DNA of 64,000 nucleotides. Origin: Sphingomonas sp. GTDB lineage: Bacteria; Pseudomonadota; Alphaproteobacteria; Sphingomonadales; Sphingomonadaceae. Below, piece by piece: positions 36,146 to 44,614 of the stretch. Numbering within the stretch: position 1 is the first letter of the stretch; each line of letters begins with the position of its first letter. Both the position numbers and the translations under genes were made by a program. The stretch is taken from NCBI RefSeq assembly GCF_025362505.1, contig NZ_JANYGG010000079.1:1-64000 (forward strand), written 5' to 3'. The notes below the pieces were generated by a model. That model saw nothing but the letters and a program-made list of their open reading frames with translations. It was not told the origin of the DNA and did no database searches.

Positions 36146-36574
36146 TCAAGCCGACGCGCGCAGGCCCGAACGCGCGAGGTCGATTTTGAGACAGCGGTCC
36201 TCGACCACCTTGAGCCCCGCCGCCTCGGCCTTTGCCGCGGCCTCGGCATTGCGGATCCCGAGCTGCATCCAGATCGCCTTCGCGCCCACCGCGATCGCCT
36301 CGTCGACCACCGGCCCGACGTCCTGCGACTTGCGAAAGATGTCGACGATGTCGATCGGCTCGCCGATCTGGCCAAGCTCACGCCAGATATATTCGCCGTG
36401 GACATGCTCGCCGGTAATGCGCGGGTTGACCGGGATGGTGCGATAGCCGCGATCCTGCACCGCTTTCATCACCCCGTAAGAGGCGCGGTCGGGGCGGTCC
36501 GACGCGCCGACGATGGCGATCGTCCTCGCGCCTTTCAGCAGTTCGTCGATCTCGGCGTCGGTGGTCAGTGGCAT
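36146..36574 (-). CDS. CoA-binding protein (YccU-like)
   Basis: This 142-residue Rossmann-fold protein is of the CoA-binding family. It starts with TIAIVGASDRPDRASYGVM (the nucleotide-binding loop) and includes IPVNPRITGEHVHGE, and IWMQLGIRNAEAA near the C-terminus. The family is a single CoA-binding domain with no agreed function. It is downstream of the Mrp gene (28-base gap), same strand. Confidence 0.88.
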   Translation of the reverse strand: MPLTTDAEIDELLKGARTIAIVGASDRPDRASYGVMKAVQDRGYRTIPVNPRITGEHVHGEYIWRELGQIGEPIDIVDIFRKSQDVGPVVDEAIAVGAKAIWMQLGIRNAEAAAKAEAAGLKVVEDRCLKIDLARSGLRASA

Positions 36575-36601
36575 AATGCTCTCCCTCGCCGCATCAATGC
36601 T

Positions 36602-37534
36602 TCAGGCGGTGACTTTCTCCAATTGCGCGAGCATCGCCTCGGCTAGCCGGGCGAAGGCCTCGGCCGCCGGGCCCTCGCCGCCAGCAGGCGGTGTCCCCGC
36701 ATCGGACGCCGCGCGCAGGCTCGCCGACAGTGGCAGCCGCCCGAGGAACGGGATATTCATCCGCGCCGCTGCCGCTTCCGCCCCGCCGCTGCCGAACGGA
36801 TCCGACGTCTCGCCGCAGTGCGGGCAGGCATAGCCCGCCATATTCTCGATCAGCCCGATTACCGGCACCCCGGTCTTGCTGAACAGGTCGATCGCCCGCT
36901 CGGCGTCGATCAGCGCGAGGTCCTGCGGGGTCGACACGATCAGCGCCGCCTTCGGTCGGGCCTTCTGCACCAGCGAGAGTTGCACGTCGCCCGTGCCCGG
37001 CGGCAGGTCGACCAGGATCAGCTCGGTATCGCCCCAGTCGCCGTCGATCAGCTGCGCCAGCGCGCTCGCCGCCATCGGCCCGCGCCACGCCAGCGCCTGT
37101 CCGGCCGGAACGAGCTGCCCGACCGAAAGCAATTTCACCCCCTGCGCCGTGACCGGGATCAGTAGTTTCCCGCGCGCCTCGGGGCGCTCGGTGGTGCCGA
37201 ACAATTTGGGCTGCGACGGCCCGTAGATGTCGGCATCGATCAGCCCGACCCTGCGCCCCATCCGCGCCAGCGCGACCGCGAGGTTCGCCGCGATGGTCGA
37301 CTTGCCGACCCCGCCCTTGCCGCTGGCGATGGCGATCAGCGTCCGCCCGACCTTGGCCGAGGTCAGCGCGATGCGCACATCCTTCGCACCTGCTTCCTGC
37401 TCGGCCTGCTGGATGCGCTCGTGAAGCGCCTCGCGCTCGGCCTTGCCCAGCCCGCTGCCGTCGACGATCAGCGTCACCACGCCCCCCGCCTCCTTGCGCG
37501 AGCGGATTCGGCTCTGGTCTGCTTCGTTGCTCAT
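36602..37534 (-). CDS. mrp: Mrp/NBP35 family Fe-S cluster carrier ATPase
   Basis: This 310-residue P-loop ATPase is of the ApbC/Mrp type, which binds and transfers [4Fe-4S] clusters. The deviant Walker A is SGKGGVGKST (about 71-80). DLPPGTGD follows, and the CPHC pair needed for cluster binding is present (GYACPHCGETSDPFG). The N-terminal DUF59 domain typical of longer Mrp proteins is reduced to about 55 residues. ATG at 37534 is chosen over a TTG one codon earlier. Confidence 0.93.
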   Translation of the reverse strand: MSNEADQSRIRSRKEAGGVVTLIVDGSGLGKAEREALHERIQQAEQEAGAKDVRIALTSAKVGRTLIAIASGKGGVGKSTIAANLAVALARMGRRVGLIDADIYGPSQPKLFGTTERPEARGKLLIPVTAQGVKLLSVGQLVPAGQALAWRGPMAASALAQLIDGDWGDTELILVDLPPGTGDVQLSLVQKARPKAALIVSTPQDLALIDAERAIDLFSKTGVPVIGLIENMAGYACPHCGETSDPFGSGGAEAAAARMNIPFLGRLPLSASLRAASDAGTPPAGGEGPAAEAFARLAEAMLAQLEKVTA

Positions 37535-37750
37535 CAAACGCCTGTCATTAAAATTTCGATCACACCGATGATGCGATGTCCCCGCTATCCAGCGCGGACC
37601 TCATCGAACAGCGCCGCAGCCAAAGAGATGTTCGTTGGCCGCTTCGCCTGATGCGGCGGGAGATCCGGGGAGATTTCTGATAGACACCCGGCGCAGATAG
37701 TTTGCGCATGATATTCCGACAACCGATCTTTGGTGGCGTCGCGAACGCCT

Positions 37751-37787
37751 CCCCTGTATTTTCGTCGGCGCGCTTCCTATACAGGGG
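37751..37787 (+). promoter_or_regulatory. Perfect 9-base inverted repeat covering the hflK ribosome site
   Basis: CCCCTGTAT (37751-37759) and ATACAGGGG (37779-37787) are exact inverted repeats separated by 19 bases. The right arm contains AGGGG, the ribosome site two to three bases before the hflK ATG at 37790. As RNA it would hide the ribosome site; as DNA it could be an operator. The rest of the 256-base gap to mrp shows nothing else I can name. Confidence 0.55.
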
Positions 37788-37789
37788 AT

Positions 37790-38884
37790 ATGACAATATT
37801 TTCTCGGTGGGATCGCCTGTTCGCCATTAGCAAGGGTCCGTGGGGCTCGGGCGGCAATGACGAGGAACCGACGGGCAAGCCGTCGGTGCCGCCAAGCGAG
37901 CTACCACCATCCGACAACGACGGCCCGTGGAGCCAGCCACCTCGCAAGGGCCGGAGCGGCAACCCAGCCGGCCCGGCTTCGAACATCGAGGATTTCCTCC
38001 GCCGCAGCCGCGAGCGATTCAACCCCAACGGCGGCGGTTCCTTCCCGTCGCGCCCTGACGGGTCGATCTTCGTGTGGGCCGCCGCGGCAGTGGCGGCGCT
38101 ATGGCTTGTGCTGACCTCGTTGCATTCGATCGCCCCGCAGGAGCGTGGCGTCGTCACCCGCTTCGGCCGTTATGCCTACACGCTCTCGCCGGGCGTTGGC
38201 ATCACCTTGCCCTCGCCGATCGACCGGGTACGCAAGATCGACGTCGAGAAGATCCAGACGATCAACCTCGGCAGTGAAGAGAGCGAGACGCTGATGCTGA
38301 CCGGTGACGGCAACATCATCGACATCGCCTATCAGGTGCGCTGGAACATCCGCGTCCCCGAGCAATATCTGTTCGAGCTCGCCCAGCCCGACGAGACCAT
38401 CCGCCAGGTCGCCGAAAGCGCGATGCGCGCCGCCGTCGCCAACGTCACGCTGCGCGATGCAACCCAGAAGCGCGGCGAGATCGAGAATCGCGTGCAGGAG
38501 GAAATGCAGCGAGTGCTCGACAACTATCATTCGGGCGTGCTGATCCAGGGCATCGCGATCAAGCAGGCCGATCCCCCCGCCGCCGTGCTCGACGCCTTCA
38601 AGGAGGTCTCGGCCGCGCAACAGCAGGCGCAGAGCTACGTCAACCAGGCGCGCGCCTATGCGCTCCAGCTCACCGCAAAGGCTCAAGGCGAGGCGGTCGC
38701 CTTCGACAAGGTCTACGGTCAGTACAAACTCGCCCCCGAGGTGACCCGCCGCCGCATGTATTACGAGACGATGGAGCGCATCCTCGGCAGTGTCGACAAG
38801 ACGATCGTCGACGCGCCGGGAATCAACAGTTACCAGCAGCTGCCGCCCGTCATGCGCAGCGCGCCGAAGGAGCCGGCCCGATGA
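37790..38884 (+). CDS. hflK: FtsH protease activity modulator HflK
   Basis: HflK forms with HflC a ring-shaped SPFH complex in the inner membrane that restrains FtsH. At 364 residues it has a Pro/Gly-rich cytoplasmic N-terminus (about 1-80), one membrane helix (about 93-110, FVWAAAAVAALWLVLTSL) and an SPFH domain starting IAPQERGVVTRFGRY. A coiled-coil C-terminal part follows. ATG at 37790 is supported by its conserved N-terminus; a TTG-type start 20 codons earlier is not. Its stop overlaps hflC by four bases. Confidence 0.93.
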   Translation: MTIFSRWDRLFAISKGPWGSGGNDEEPTGKPSVPPSELPPSDNDGPWSQPPRKGRSGNPAGPASNIEDFLRRSRERFNPNGGGSFPSRPDGSIFVWAAAAVAALWLVLTSLHSIAPQERGVVTRFGRYAYTLSPGVGITLPSPIDRVRKIDVEKIQTINLGSEESETLMLTGDGNIIDIAYQVRWNIRVPEQYLFELAQPDETIRQVAESAMRAAVANVTLRDATQKRGEIENRVQEEMQRVLDNYHSGVLIQGIAIKQADPPAAVLDAFKEVSAAQQQAQSYVNQARAYALQLTAKAQGEAVAFDKVYGQYKLAPEVTRRRMYYETMERILGSVDKTIVDAPGINSYQQLPPVMRSAPKEPAR

Positions 38885-39735
38885 GCTTCCTCCTTCGCCG
38901 TCCACTGTTCGCCGCGGTCGCCGCAATCCTTTTGCTGATCGTCTTGCTCAACACGGTTGTAGTCGTGCCCGAGACGCGTCAGGCGATCATCACCCGCTTC
39001 GGCAAGCCGATCTACATCCTCAACCAGTATCGCGCGGACCAGCCACTGGGCTCTGCGGGCGCCGGGCTTAACTGGCGGATCCCGTTCGTCGACAACCTCG
39101 TGTGGGTCGACAAGCGCGTGCTCGACGTCGACATGGAGCGGCGTCAGGTGACCTCGACCGACCAGCAGCGCTTGGAGGTCGATGCCTTCGCCCGCTACCG
39201 CATCGTCGATCCCCTTCGCATGTACATCCGCGCCCGCTCGGTCGACGGGTTGCAAGGTGCGCTGGTCCCCAATCTGGGCTCGGAGCTGCGCAACGAGCTC
39301 GGCAAGCGGCCGTTCGCCTCCTTGCTCTCGCCCGAGCGCGAAGGGGTGATGGAGAATGTCCGCCGCGGGCTCGACCGGGTCGCGCGCCAGTACGGCGCCG
39401 AAGTGATCGACGTGCGCATCAAGAAGGCCGACCTGCCGACCGGTGCGCCGCTCGACAGCGCCTATGACCGGATGAAGACCGCGCGAGAGCAGGAAGCCCG
39501 CTCGATCCGCGCCGAAGGTGCCAAGCTCGCCCAGATCATCCGCGCGCAGGCCGACGCCGACGCCTCGAAAGTCTATGCCGACAGCTTCGGCAAGGACCCG
39601 CAGTTTTACGACTTCTATCGGGCGATGCAGTCGTACCAGGCGACTTTCCTTGGCGACGGTGTCACGAAACCGTCACCGACGACGATGATCCTGTCGCCGC
39701 AAAGCGATTACCTCAAACAATTCTCGGGACGCTGA
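38881..39735 (+). CDS. hflC: Protease modulator HflC
   Basis: HflC is the partner of HflK. At 284 residues it has a short N-terminus, one membrane helix (about 9-27) and an SPFH domain (VVVPETRQAIITRFGKP onward) followed by coiled coil with AREQEARSIRAEGAKLAQIIRAQADAD-type repeats. The ATG overlaps the hflK stop (ATGA). In E. coli the complex lies in the periplasmic face of the membrane. degP follows 83 bases later. Confidence 0.94.
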   Translation: MSFLLRRPLFAAVAAILLLIVLLNTVVVVPETRQAIITRFGKPIYILNQYRADQPLGSAGAGLNWRIPFVDNLVWVDKRVLDVDMERRQVTSTDQQRLEVDAFARYRIVDPLRMYIRARSVDGLQGALVPNLGSELRNELGKRPFASLLSPEREGVMENVRRGLDRVARQYGAEVIDVRIKKADLPTGAPLDSAYDRMKTAREQEARSIRAEGAKLAQIIRAQADADASKVYADSFGKDPQFYDFYRAMQSYQATFLGDGVTKPSPTTMILSPQSDYLKQFSGR

Positions 39736-39818
39736 CGCATTCCACGCCGTTCAAATCGGGTTCATGCAATCGACCTAGCGTCGCTCGCACTAACGATTCA
39801 TAATACGAGGGTTTTCGA

Positions 39819-41375
39819 ATGAGTTTCCTCAAGGAGTCTCCGATCGTGCGCTATGCCTATGGGGTTGCCGGTGCGCTATTGCTCGGCGGTACCGCGTTTT
39901 CGATCGCCACCGGTCCGGTCGGCGCTCAGGTTGCGCAGAATTCGCCGTCGGCGATGGCGCCTCGTCCGGGCGCGCCGATGAGCTTTGCCGACCTCGCCGC
40001 GCGGCTCCAGCCGGCGGTGGTCAACATCTCGACCAAGCAGCGCATCACGGTCAAGCAGCAGGCCGACCCGTTCGAGGAATTCTTCCGCCGGTTCGGCGGA
40101 CAGGGCGGCGTTGCACCCGGCGAAGGCGCGCAGCCGCAGCCGCGCACCCGCGAGACCGGCTCGCTCGGCTCGGGCTTTATCGTCTCGCCCGACGGCTACA
40201 TCGTCACCAACAACCACCTTATCCAGGGTGAGAGCGGTACCGGCACGGTCGACAGCGTCACCGTGATCATGACCGACCGCAAGGAATATCCTGCCCGCAT
40301 CATCGGCCGCGACCAGGCTTCGGACCTCGCGCTGCTCAAGATCGACGGCGCCAACCTGCCCTACGTCAACTGGGGCGATTCGACCCGTGCGCGCGTCGGC
40401 GACTGGGTTGTCGCGATCGGCAACCCCTATGGCCTTGGCGGATCCGTCACCGCCGGGATCATCTCGGCGCTCCACCGCGGCATCACCGGGGCGGGCGCCT
40501 ACGACCGCTACATCCAGACCGATGCCGCCATCAACATGGGCAATTCCGGCGGGCCGATGTTCGACCTCAATGGCAACGTCATCGGCATCAACTCGGCGCT
40601 GATCTCGCCGACTGGGGCGAGCGTGGGCATCGGGCTCGCCATTCCGGCCGAGCTTGCCCAGCCGGTGATCGAGACGTTGCGCAAGGGCCAGCGGCCGTCG
40701 CGCGGCTACCTCGGCGTGGGCCTTCAGCCATTGGACGAAAATATCGCCGCCTCGCTCGGCTTGCCCAAGGACATGGGCGAGATCGTTCGCTCGGTCCAGC
40801 CGAACGAGCCCGCCGCGCGCGCCGGTATCCAGCAGGGCGACGTCATCGTCCGCGTCGCCGGCCAGCAGGTCAATCCCGACCAGACCGTCAGCTACCTCAT
40901 CGCCAACACCCAGGTCGGAACGCGCGTGCCGGTCGACATCATCCGCGACGGTCGCCGCCAGACGATCACCGTCGTCGTCGGCCAGCGCCCGACCGAGGAA
41001 GCGCTCGCCAAGACGATCGGCGGCGGCGCCAACGACGGAACAAGCGACAGCGGCACTCCGACCGGCCCCGCGACCAAGGCTCTCGGCCTGTCGCTCCAGG
41101 CGCTGTCGTCGCAGCTGGCCCAAGCGCTGAGCCTGCCGCCCGGCACCCGCGGCGTCGTCATCACCGCGGTCGACCCGTCGAGCGATGCGTCGGACAAGGG
41201 CCTGCGCCGCGGCGACGTGATCATCTCGATCAACCGCGCGCTCGTCGCCACCCCGGCGCAGGTCAGCGCGGCGGTTGCGGCCGCTCGCGCCGCCAATCGC
41301 ACCAGTGTGCTGCTGCTCGTTAAACGCGGCACCGCGCCCGAAGCGTTCATCGGGGTCGACATCGCCCCGCGCTAG
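39819..41375 (+). CDS. degP: Periplasmic serine endopeptidase DegP/MucD
   Basis: This 518-residue HtrA protease has a signal or anchor segment (about 11-30), a trypsin-like domain with His133 (TNNHLI), Asp169 (ASDLALL) and Ser243 (MGNSGGP), and two PDZ domains (about 290-380 and 420-515). It degrades or refolds misfolded envelope proteins. It lies downstream of hflK-hflC, the usual alphaproteobacterial order. A Gln/Gly-rich LA loop follows residue 80. RBS GAGGG precedes the ATG. Confidence 0.95.
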   Translation: MSFLKESPIVRYAYGVAGALLLGGTAFSIATGPVGAQVAQNSPSAMAPRPGAPMSFADLAARLQPAVVNISTKQRITVKQQADPFEEFFRRFGGQGGVAPGEGAQPQPRTRETGSLGSGFIVSPDGYIVTNNHLIQGESGTGTVDSVTVIMTDRKEYPARIIGRDQASDLALLKIDGANLPYVNWGDSTRARVGDWVVAIGNPYGLGGSVTAGIISALHRGITGAGAYDRYIQTDAAINMGNSGGPMFDLNGNVIGINSALISPTGASVGIGLAIPAELAQPVIETLRKGQRPSRGYLGVGLQPLDENIAASLGLPKDMGEIVRSVQPNEPAARAGIQQGDVIVRVAGQQVNPDQTVSYLIANTQVGTRVPVDIIRDGRRQTITVVVGQRPTEEALAKTIGGGANDGTSDSGTPTGPATKALGLSLQALSSQLAQALSLPPGTRGVVITAVDPSSDASDKGLRRGDVIISINRALVATPAQVSAAVAAARAANRTSVLLLVKRGTAPEAFIGVDIAPR

Positions 41376-41435
41376 GTCGCGCTAACCGCTTGTTGCGCTC
41401 CCTCGACTTCGGCTAGGCTCCGCGCCCAAGCGAAG

Positions 41436-41702
41436 TTGAGGGCTCGACACAGCGACACGACCAAATTGTTCATCGGCTCGGGCCCCGGCGCCGCCGATCC
41501 GCAGGCGCTCGAACTGAAGCGCGCCAATCGTCACGGCCTCATCGCCGGCGCGACCGGCACTGGCAAGACCGTCACGCTGCGGGGCATCGTCGACGGATTG
41601 AGCGCGATCGGCATCCCGACCTTCGTCGCCGACGGGACAGCCACCGTGCCTTATTGCATTAGCAGACGACTCCAACGCCAAGAACTCGACGTCTGCCGTT
41701 AA
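41436..41702 (+). pseudogene. Truncated HerA/DUF853-type ATPase gene, 5' part
   Basis: The first 66 or so residues match the N-terminus of DUF853 HerA-like ATPases: [26 protein letters not shown] with an intact Walker A, and IPTFVAD. Full-length family members continue VKGDLSG and run to about 500 residues. Here homology stops at about 41634 after GCCGAC, and 22 unrelated codons lead to a stop. The start is probably TTG at 41436. The DNA beyond the break is more AT-rich. I infer that the rest of the gene was replaced by foreign sequence (see the chimera at 42780). Confidence 0.75.
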
Positions 41703-41722
41703 ACTGATCGCCTCGGCTTGAG

Positions 41723-42595
41723 TTAGCCTGCTGGTTGGCTGGCGGCTTTGTCGTTCTTCGGGCTAGCGAACCCGCATTGCCTTTGCTCCATCGCAATCTG
41801 CTTGGTGATGCGGCTGGCGTTTTCCGAATAGGCCTCCGTCACCGAGCCGTGATTGACGGTCTTGCCAGTCAGCGGACTCACACCTTGGCAGATGTGGAAG
41901 ACATGCGGCGTCGCGGACGTCTTGGCTCCGTTCTCCGGCGCGATCCAATACACGACATCCTGGCCGCCCGGGTGTGCGGCGTCCTTCGTCGCATCAGCCA
42001 CCGCCTGCGAGTCTTTGGCAATCTCTTGCGCCTGGCTGGCGACCTCGGGGGAACAGGCCGTTGTGGGCTGACCGGCCTTGATCTGGGCCGCGCAGCTATT
42101 CATGTCCTTCGTATACTGCTCAACCGACGGCGGGTTGAAGCTGACCCCCATCATCGTCGCGAGCACTGCCAGGACGACGCCAACGCCGCCGGCAATCTTC
42201 TTGTTCTTCGGATCCATGTCCTTGTCCATGAAGATCAGGACAAGCAGCGGGAGGAAAGCGACTACCGTGATGATGGCGCCAAGCTGGTTCTGAAAGAAAA
42301 ACTTCACCTTGTCAGACTCGCGCGCCGGATCCTGCTTGTTAGCAGCCTTCCACATCAGGCTGCCGGCAATCGCGCAGACCGCGATAACGACCAGAAGGCC
42401 AATTAGCAGGCCAAGGTTTCCATGGTCGAACTTGTGCTGGCGGAGCAGGACGACCCCCGCGATTTCGGTGCCGATGGCGACGATCCATGCGATCACGGCG
42501 AAAATGCGAAGGCGCTTGGCGGCGGCTCCCTGATCGTGCGTCGCACGCCATTCCTTGGTGACGTCGACCTCTGCCGCCGGTTTGTTGTCGGACAT
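41723..42595 (-). CDS. Membrane protein, unknown function
   Basis: This 290-residue protein has a charged N-terminus, about four predicted membrane helices (roughly residues 30-52, 58-77, 104-122 and 134-150) and a soluble tail with two or three Cys and many Lys/Asp. I do not recognise a family. GGGGGAC precedes the ATG at 42595; a longer upstream start lacks support. It lies on the opposite strand within an AT-richer patch that interrupts the DUF853 gene, and is likely foreign DNA. Confidence 0.65.
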   Translation of the reverse strand: MSDNKPAAEVDVTKEWRATHDQGAAAKRLRIFAVIAWIVAIGTEIAGVVLLRQHKFDHGNLGLLIGLLVVIAVCAIAGSLMWKAANKQDPARESDKVKFFFQNQLGAIITVVAFLPLLVLIFMDKDMDPKNKKIAGGVGVVLAVLATMMGVSFNPPSVEQYTKDMNSCAAQIKAGQPTTACSPEVASQAQEIAKDSQAVADATKDAAHPGGQDVVYWIAPENGAKTSATPHVFHICQGVSPLTGKTVNHGSVTEAYSENASRITKQIAMEQRQCGFASPKNDKAASQPAG

Positions 42596-42727
42596 GTTTA
42601 CGTCCCCCCTATCCACATTTGGGCCCAATGGGATACGAGTGCCCGATGCAGCAATTACGATCAACCCTGACTCGACAAGAATGGCGTTGAACGATTCGCG
42701 ACCAGCTCAGTCGGATGCCAGATCGGC

Positions 42728-42748
42728 AATTCCTTGCTGCGCGGAATT
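42728..42748. repeat. Short inverted repeat upstream of the DUF4236 gene
   Basis: AATTCC (42728-42733) and GGAATT (42743-42748) are perfect inverted repeats separated by nine bases. They lie 32 bases before the ATG at 42780 and could be an operator. The rest of this 184-base gap shows nothing I can name. Confidence 0.3.
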
Positions 42749-42779
42749 CTAAGTTCAGTTGCCGGGAAGGGAGCACGAT

Positions 42780-43157
42780 ATGGGTTGGTATCTAAAGAAG
42801 AGCTTCGCGATCGGCCCTCTTAGGCTAAATCTGTCGAAGTCGGGACTAGGCGCGTCGGTGGGAGTGAAGGGCCTGAGGGTCAGTACAGGCCCCAAAGGCG
42901 CACAGGTAAATGCCGGTCGAGAGGGATTATATTATAGGGCATCGTTGAACACGCAGCCAAAACGTCCCGTTGGCGCGCTACCGCCGGGTGAAAGCGAGAT
43001 TTCGAGTGCGCAAGATGGGACCAACGAACCTTCCCAAGCAGACGTTGCCGACGCAATCGTTGAGTCTGGGACCCACGCCGTGGCTAGCTCGGTCGGGCGC
43101 CAGCTCGGCAACCAGCTGATCAGGGGGATCCTCGGCGGACTGTTCCGTGGCCGCTAG
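42780..43157 (+). CDS. DUF4236 domain protein with a DUF853-like C-terminal tail
   Basis: This 125-residue protein begins with a DUF4236 domain (MGWYLKKSFAIGPLRLNLSK, about 1-55), a short beta-rich domain seen at the N-terminus of varied bacterial proteins. The last 25 residues, SVGRQLGNQLIRGILGGLF and a final RGR, look like the conserved C-terminus of DUF853 HerA-like ATPases. With the DUF853 N-terminal piece 1.1 kb upstream, this suggests an in-frame chimera made when foreign DNA replaced the middle of that gene. AAGGGAG precedes the ATG. If the tail is native to DUF4236 proteins, the chimera idea fails. Confidence 0.65.
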   Translation: MGWYLKKSFAIGPLRLNLSKSGLGASVGVKGLRVSTGPKGAQVNAGREGLYYRASLNTQPKRPVGALPPGESEISSAQDGTNEPSQADVADAIVESGTHAVASSVGRQLGNQLIRGILGGLFRGR

Positions 43158-43548
43158 CCTCGTCGACCAGCTGAGCGCGCTCGAAAGCGCGTGGCGCGCC
43201 GCGCTGCTCGCCAAGGACGAGGCGGCGCTGCGCGAGCTCATTCATCCCGACTTCAAGCTCGTCGGCGTGCGCGCGACGGGCGAGCCGATCTCGGTCGATC
43301 TTGATGCGTGGGTACGGGCGCTCGCCGCGATGGAGATCGTCGCGGTCGAGTTCAACGTGATCGAGGCGGTCGGCACCGGGGACACGCTGATCGGCACGGT
43401 CGACGCCTGCTGGAAGGTGCGCTTCATGCACCAGTGCATCGAAGAGCGCGTGCTGCTGACCGACGTCTGGGTCCGCGCCGGGGACCGCTGGCAGGTCATT
43501 CGCCGCCACACGAGTTTCGTTCCCTCGGTGTCCGGCGCCGATAGCTGA
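43147..43548 (+). CDS. NTF2-like (DUF4440) protein
   Basis: This 133-residue single-domain protein has the DUF4440/SnoaL-like fold: LVDQLSALESAWRAALLAKD and DEAALRELIHPDFKLVG at the front, a central WVRALAAMEIVAVEFNV and a final DRWQVIRRHTS. No signal peptide is seen. The GTG start overlaps the preceding gene's stop by 11 bases, so it was probably coupled to the original DUF853 gene. Substrate unknown. Confidence 0.75.
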   Translation: MAASLVDQLSALESAWRAALLAKDEAALRELIHPDFKLVGVRATGEPISVDLDAWVRALAAMEIVAVEFNVIEAVGTGDTLIGTVDACWKVRFMHQCIEERVLLTDVWVRAGDRWQVIRRHTSFVPSVSGADS

Positions 43549-43599
43549 ATTGCTGGCCGTGCTAAACCTGGTCACCGGCAGACCTTGCCAGCCCGACCA

Positions 43600-44082
43600 T
43601 CAACGCGGCGAAGAGCGCGGTGCATTGGCCATTGGCAAGGGATAGGCGGTGGTCGACTTGACCCGCTCCATCGCGAACCGCGACGTGACGTTCTTGCACG
43701 GCACCTGCGCGACCAGCCGTTTGTAGAAGGCGTCATAATCGCTCATCCCCGGCACCGCGATGCGCAGCAGGTAATCGACGTCCCCCGCCAGCCGGTAGAT
43801 ATCCATCACCTCGGGCATCGCCGAAACCAATGCCGCGAACTCGCCGAGCCACGCCGCGCTATGATCGCCCGTCTTGATCTCGACGAACACCGTCAGCCCG
43901 AGCCCGATCGCTTCGGGATCGAGCAGCGCGACCCGGCGCTGGATCACGCCGCTTTCTTCAAGCTTTTGGATGCGGCGCCATGCCGGCGTCTGCGACAGAT
44001 GCACCCGGCTCGCGACCTCGGCCACCGACAGCGACGAATCCTCCTGCAGGATCGCCAGGATTTTATAATCGGTCTGATCCAT
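43600..44082 (-). CDS. Lrp/AsnC family transcriptional regulator
   Basis: This 160-residue protein has an N-terminal winged HTH (MDQTDYKILAILQEDSS, LSVAEVASRVHLSQTPAWRRI) and a C-terminal RAM/ACT-like domain that forms octamers and binds a small amino acid. It is divergent from the sulfate assimilation operon, so it probably controls that operon and itself. ATG at 44082 is preceded by GGTGGAGACGA; a longer start is not supported. The effector may be cysteine or a related amino acid, by analogy only. Confidence 0.92.
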   Translation of the reverse strand: MDQTDYKILAILQEDSSLSVAEVASRVHLSQTPAWRRIQKLEESGVIQRRVALLDPEAIGLGLTVFVEIKTGDHSAAWLGEFAALVSAMPEVMDIYRLAGDVDYLLRIAVPGMSDYDAFYKRLVAQVPCKNVTSRFAMERVKSTTAYPLPMANAPRSSPR

Positions 44083-44098
44083 TCGTCTCCACCCGCGT

Positions 44099-44106
44099 TG
44101 TTGGAA
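44099..44106. promoter_or_regulatory. TGTTGGAA motif near the Lrp start
   Basis: TGTTGGAA at 44099-44106 is repeated exactly at 44251-44258, so one copy lies near each divergent start. A plausible pair of regulator half-sites; see the palindrome at 44253. Confidence 0.35.
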
Positions 44107-44250
44107 CATATTGCTCGACCCGGACACTCCCGGGAAAGTTTGACGCCTTTTGCCGCGACCCTGTTCCCAATTGCACCGGCGAACAGTATCTCCTCCCGGC
44201 GAGCCGTGCGCCTCGCGTCTAACTGGGCATCGCGAAAGTTTACACAATAA

Positions 44251-44269
44251 TGTTGGAAGAATTTTCTAA
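44251..44269. promoter_or_regulatory. Candidate Lrp-type operator before the cys operon
   Basis: TTGGAA-GAATT-TTCTAA (44253-44269) is an imperfect palindrome, five of six arm positions matching, with AT-rich centre as in Lrp-family sites. It precedes the sulfur operon start by 25-40 bases, so binding could block transcription or initiation. Confidence 0.4.
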
Positions 44270-44293
44270 TTGCCGCGCGGGATCGACCCGCTG

Positions 44294-44614
44294 ATGGACG
44301 CCAAGCGCCCGCCCGTTCCGTTCGTGCTGACCGCCAACGATCTGTTGTCGGGCTACACCGTTTATCATGACGGCGCCCGCTGGGTGGCGAAGCTGGGTGA
44401 CGCCCTGGTCGCGCAAGACGCTGAGTCCGGTGACCGACTCAACGAACTTGGCCTCGCCGAGCTTTCGCGGGGGGCGATCATCGACCCCTATCTCGCCGGC
44501 GTAACGATCGGTGACGACGGCGCCATCGCCCCGCGCCATTTCCGCGATACCTATCGATTAAGCGGCCCAACCATTGCCTTCGCCGGCCCCGCCTTCGTCC
44601 CCGGAGAGCAATGA
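44294..44614 (+). CDS. DUF2849 domain protein
   Basis: This 106-residue protein matches DUF2849: FVLTANDLLSGYTVYHDGARWV in its first third, and GLAELSRGAIIDPYL in the middle. In alphaproteobacteria the family is nearly always directly ahead of the ferredoxin-type sulfite reductase, as here, but its role is unknown. ATG at 44294 is chosen; TTG at 44270 is the alternative, with GGAAG upstream. The stop overlaps the next start (ATGA). Confidence 0.86.
   Translation: MDAKRPPVPFVLTANDLLSGYTVYHDGARWVAKLGDALVAQDAESGDRLNELGLAELSRGAIIDPYLAGVTIGDDGAIAPRHFRDTYRLSGPTIAFAGPAFVPGEQ

Noticed and set aside
37560-37796. 78-residue minus-strand frame in the mrp-hflK gap
   Set aside because: Basic, repetitive composition, no ribosome site, and it would overlap the hflK start and inverted repeat.
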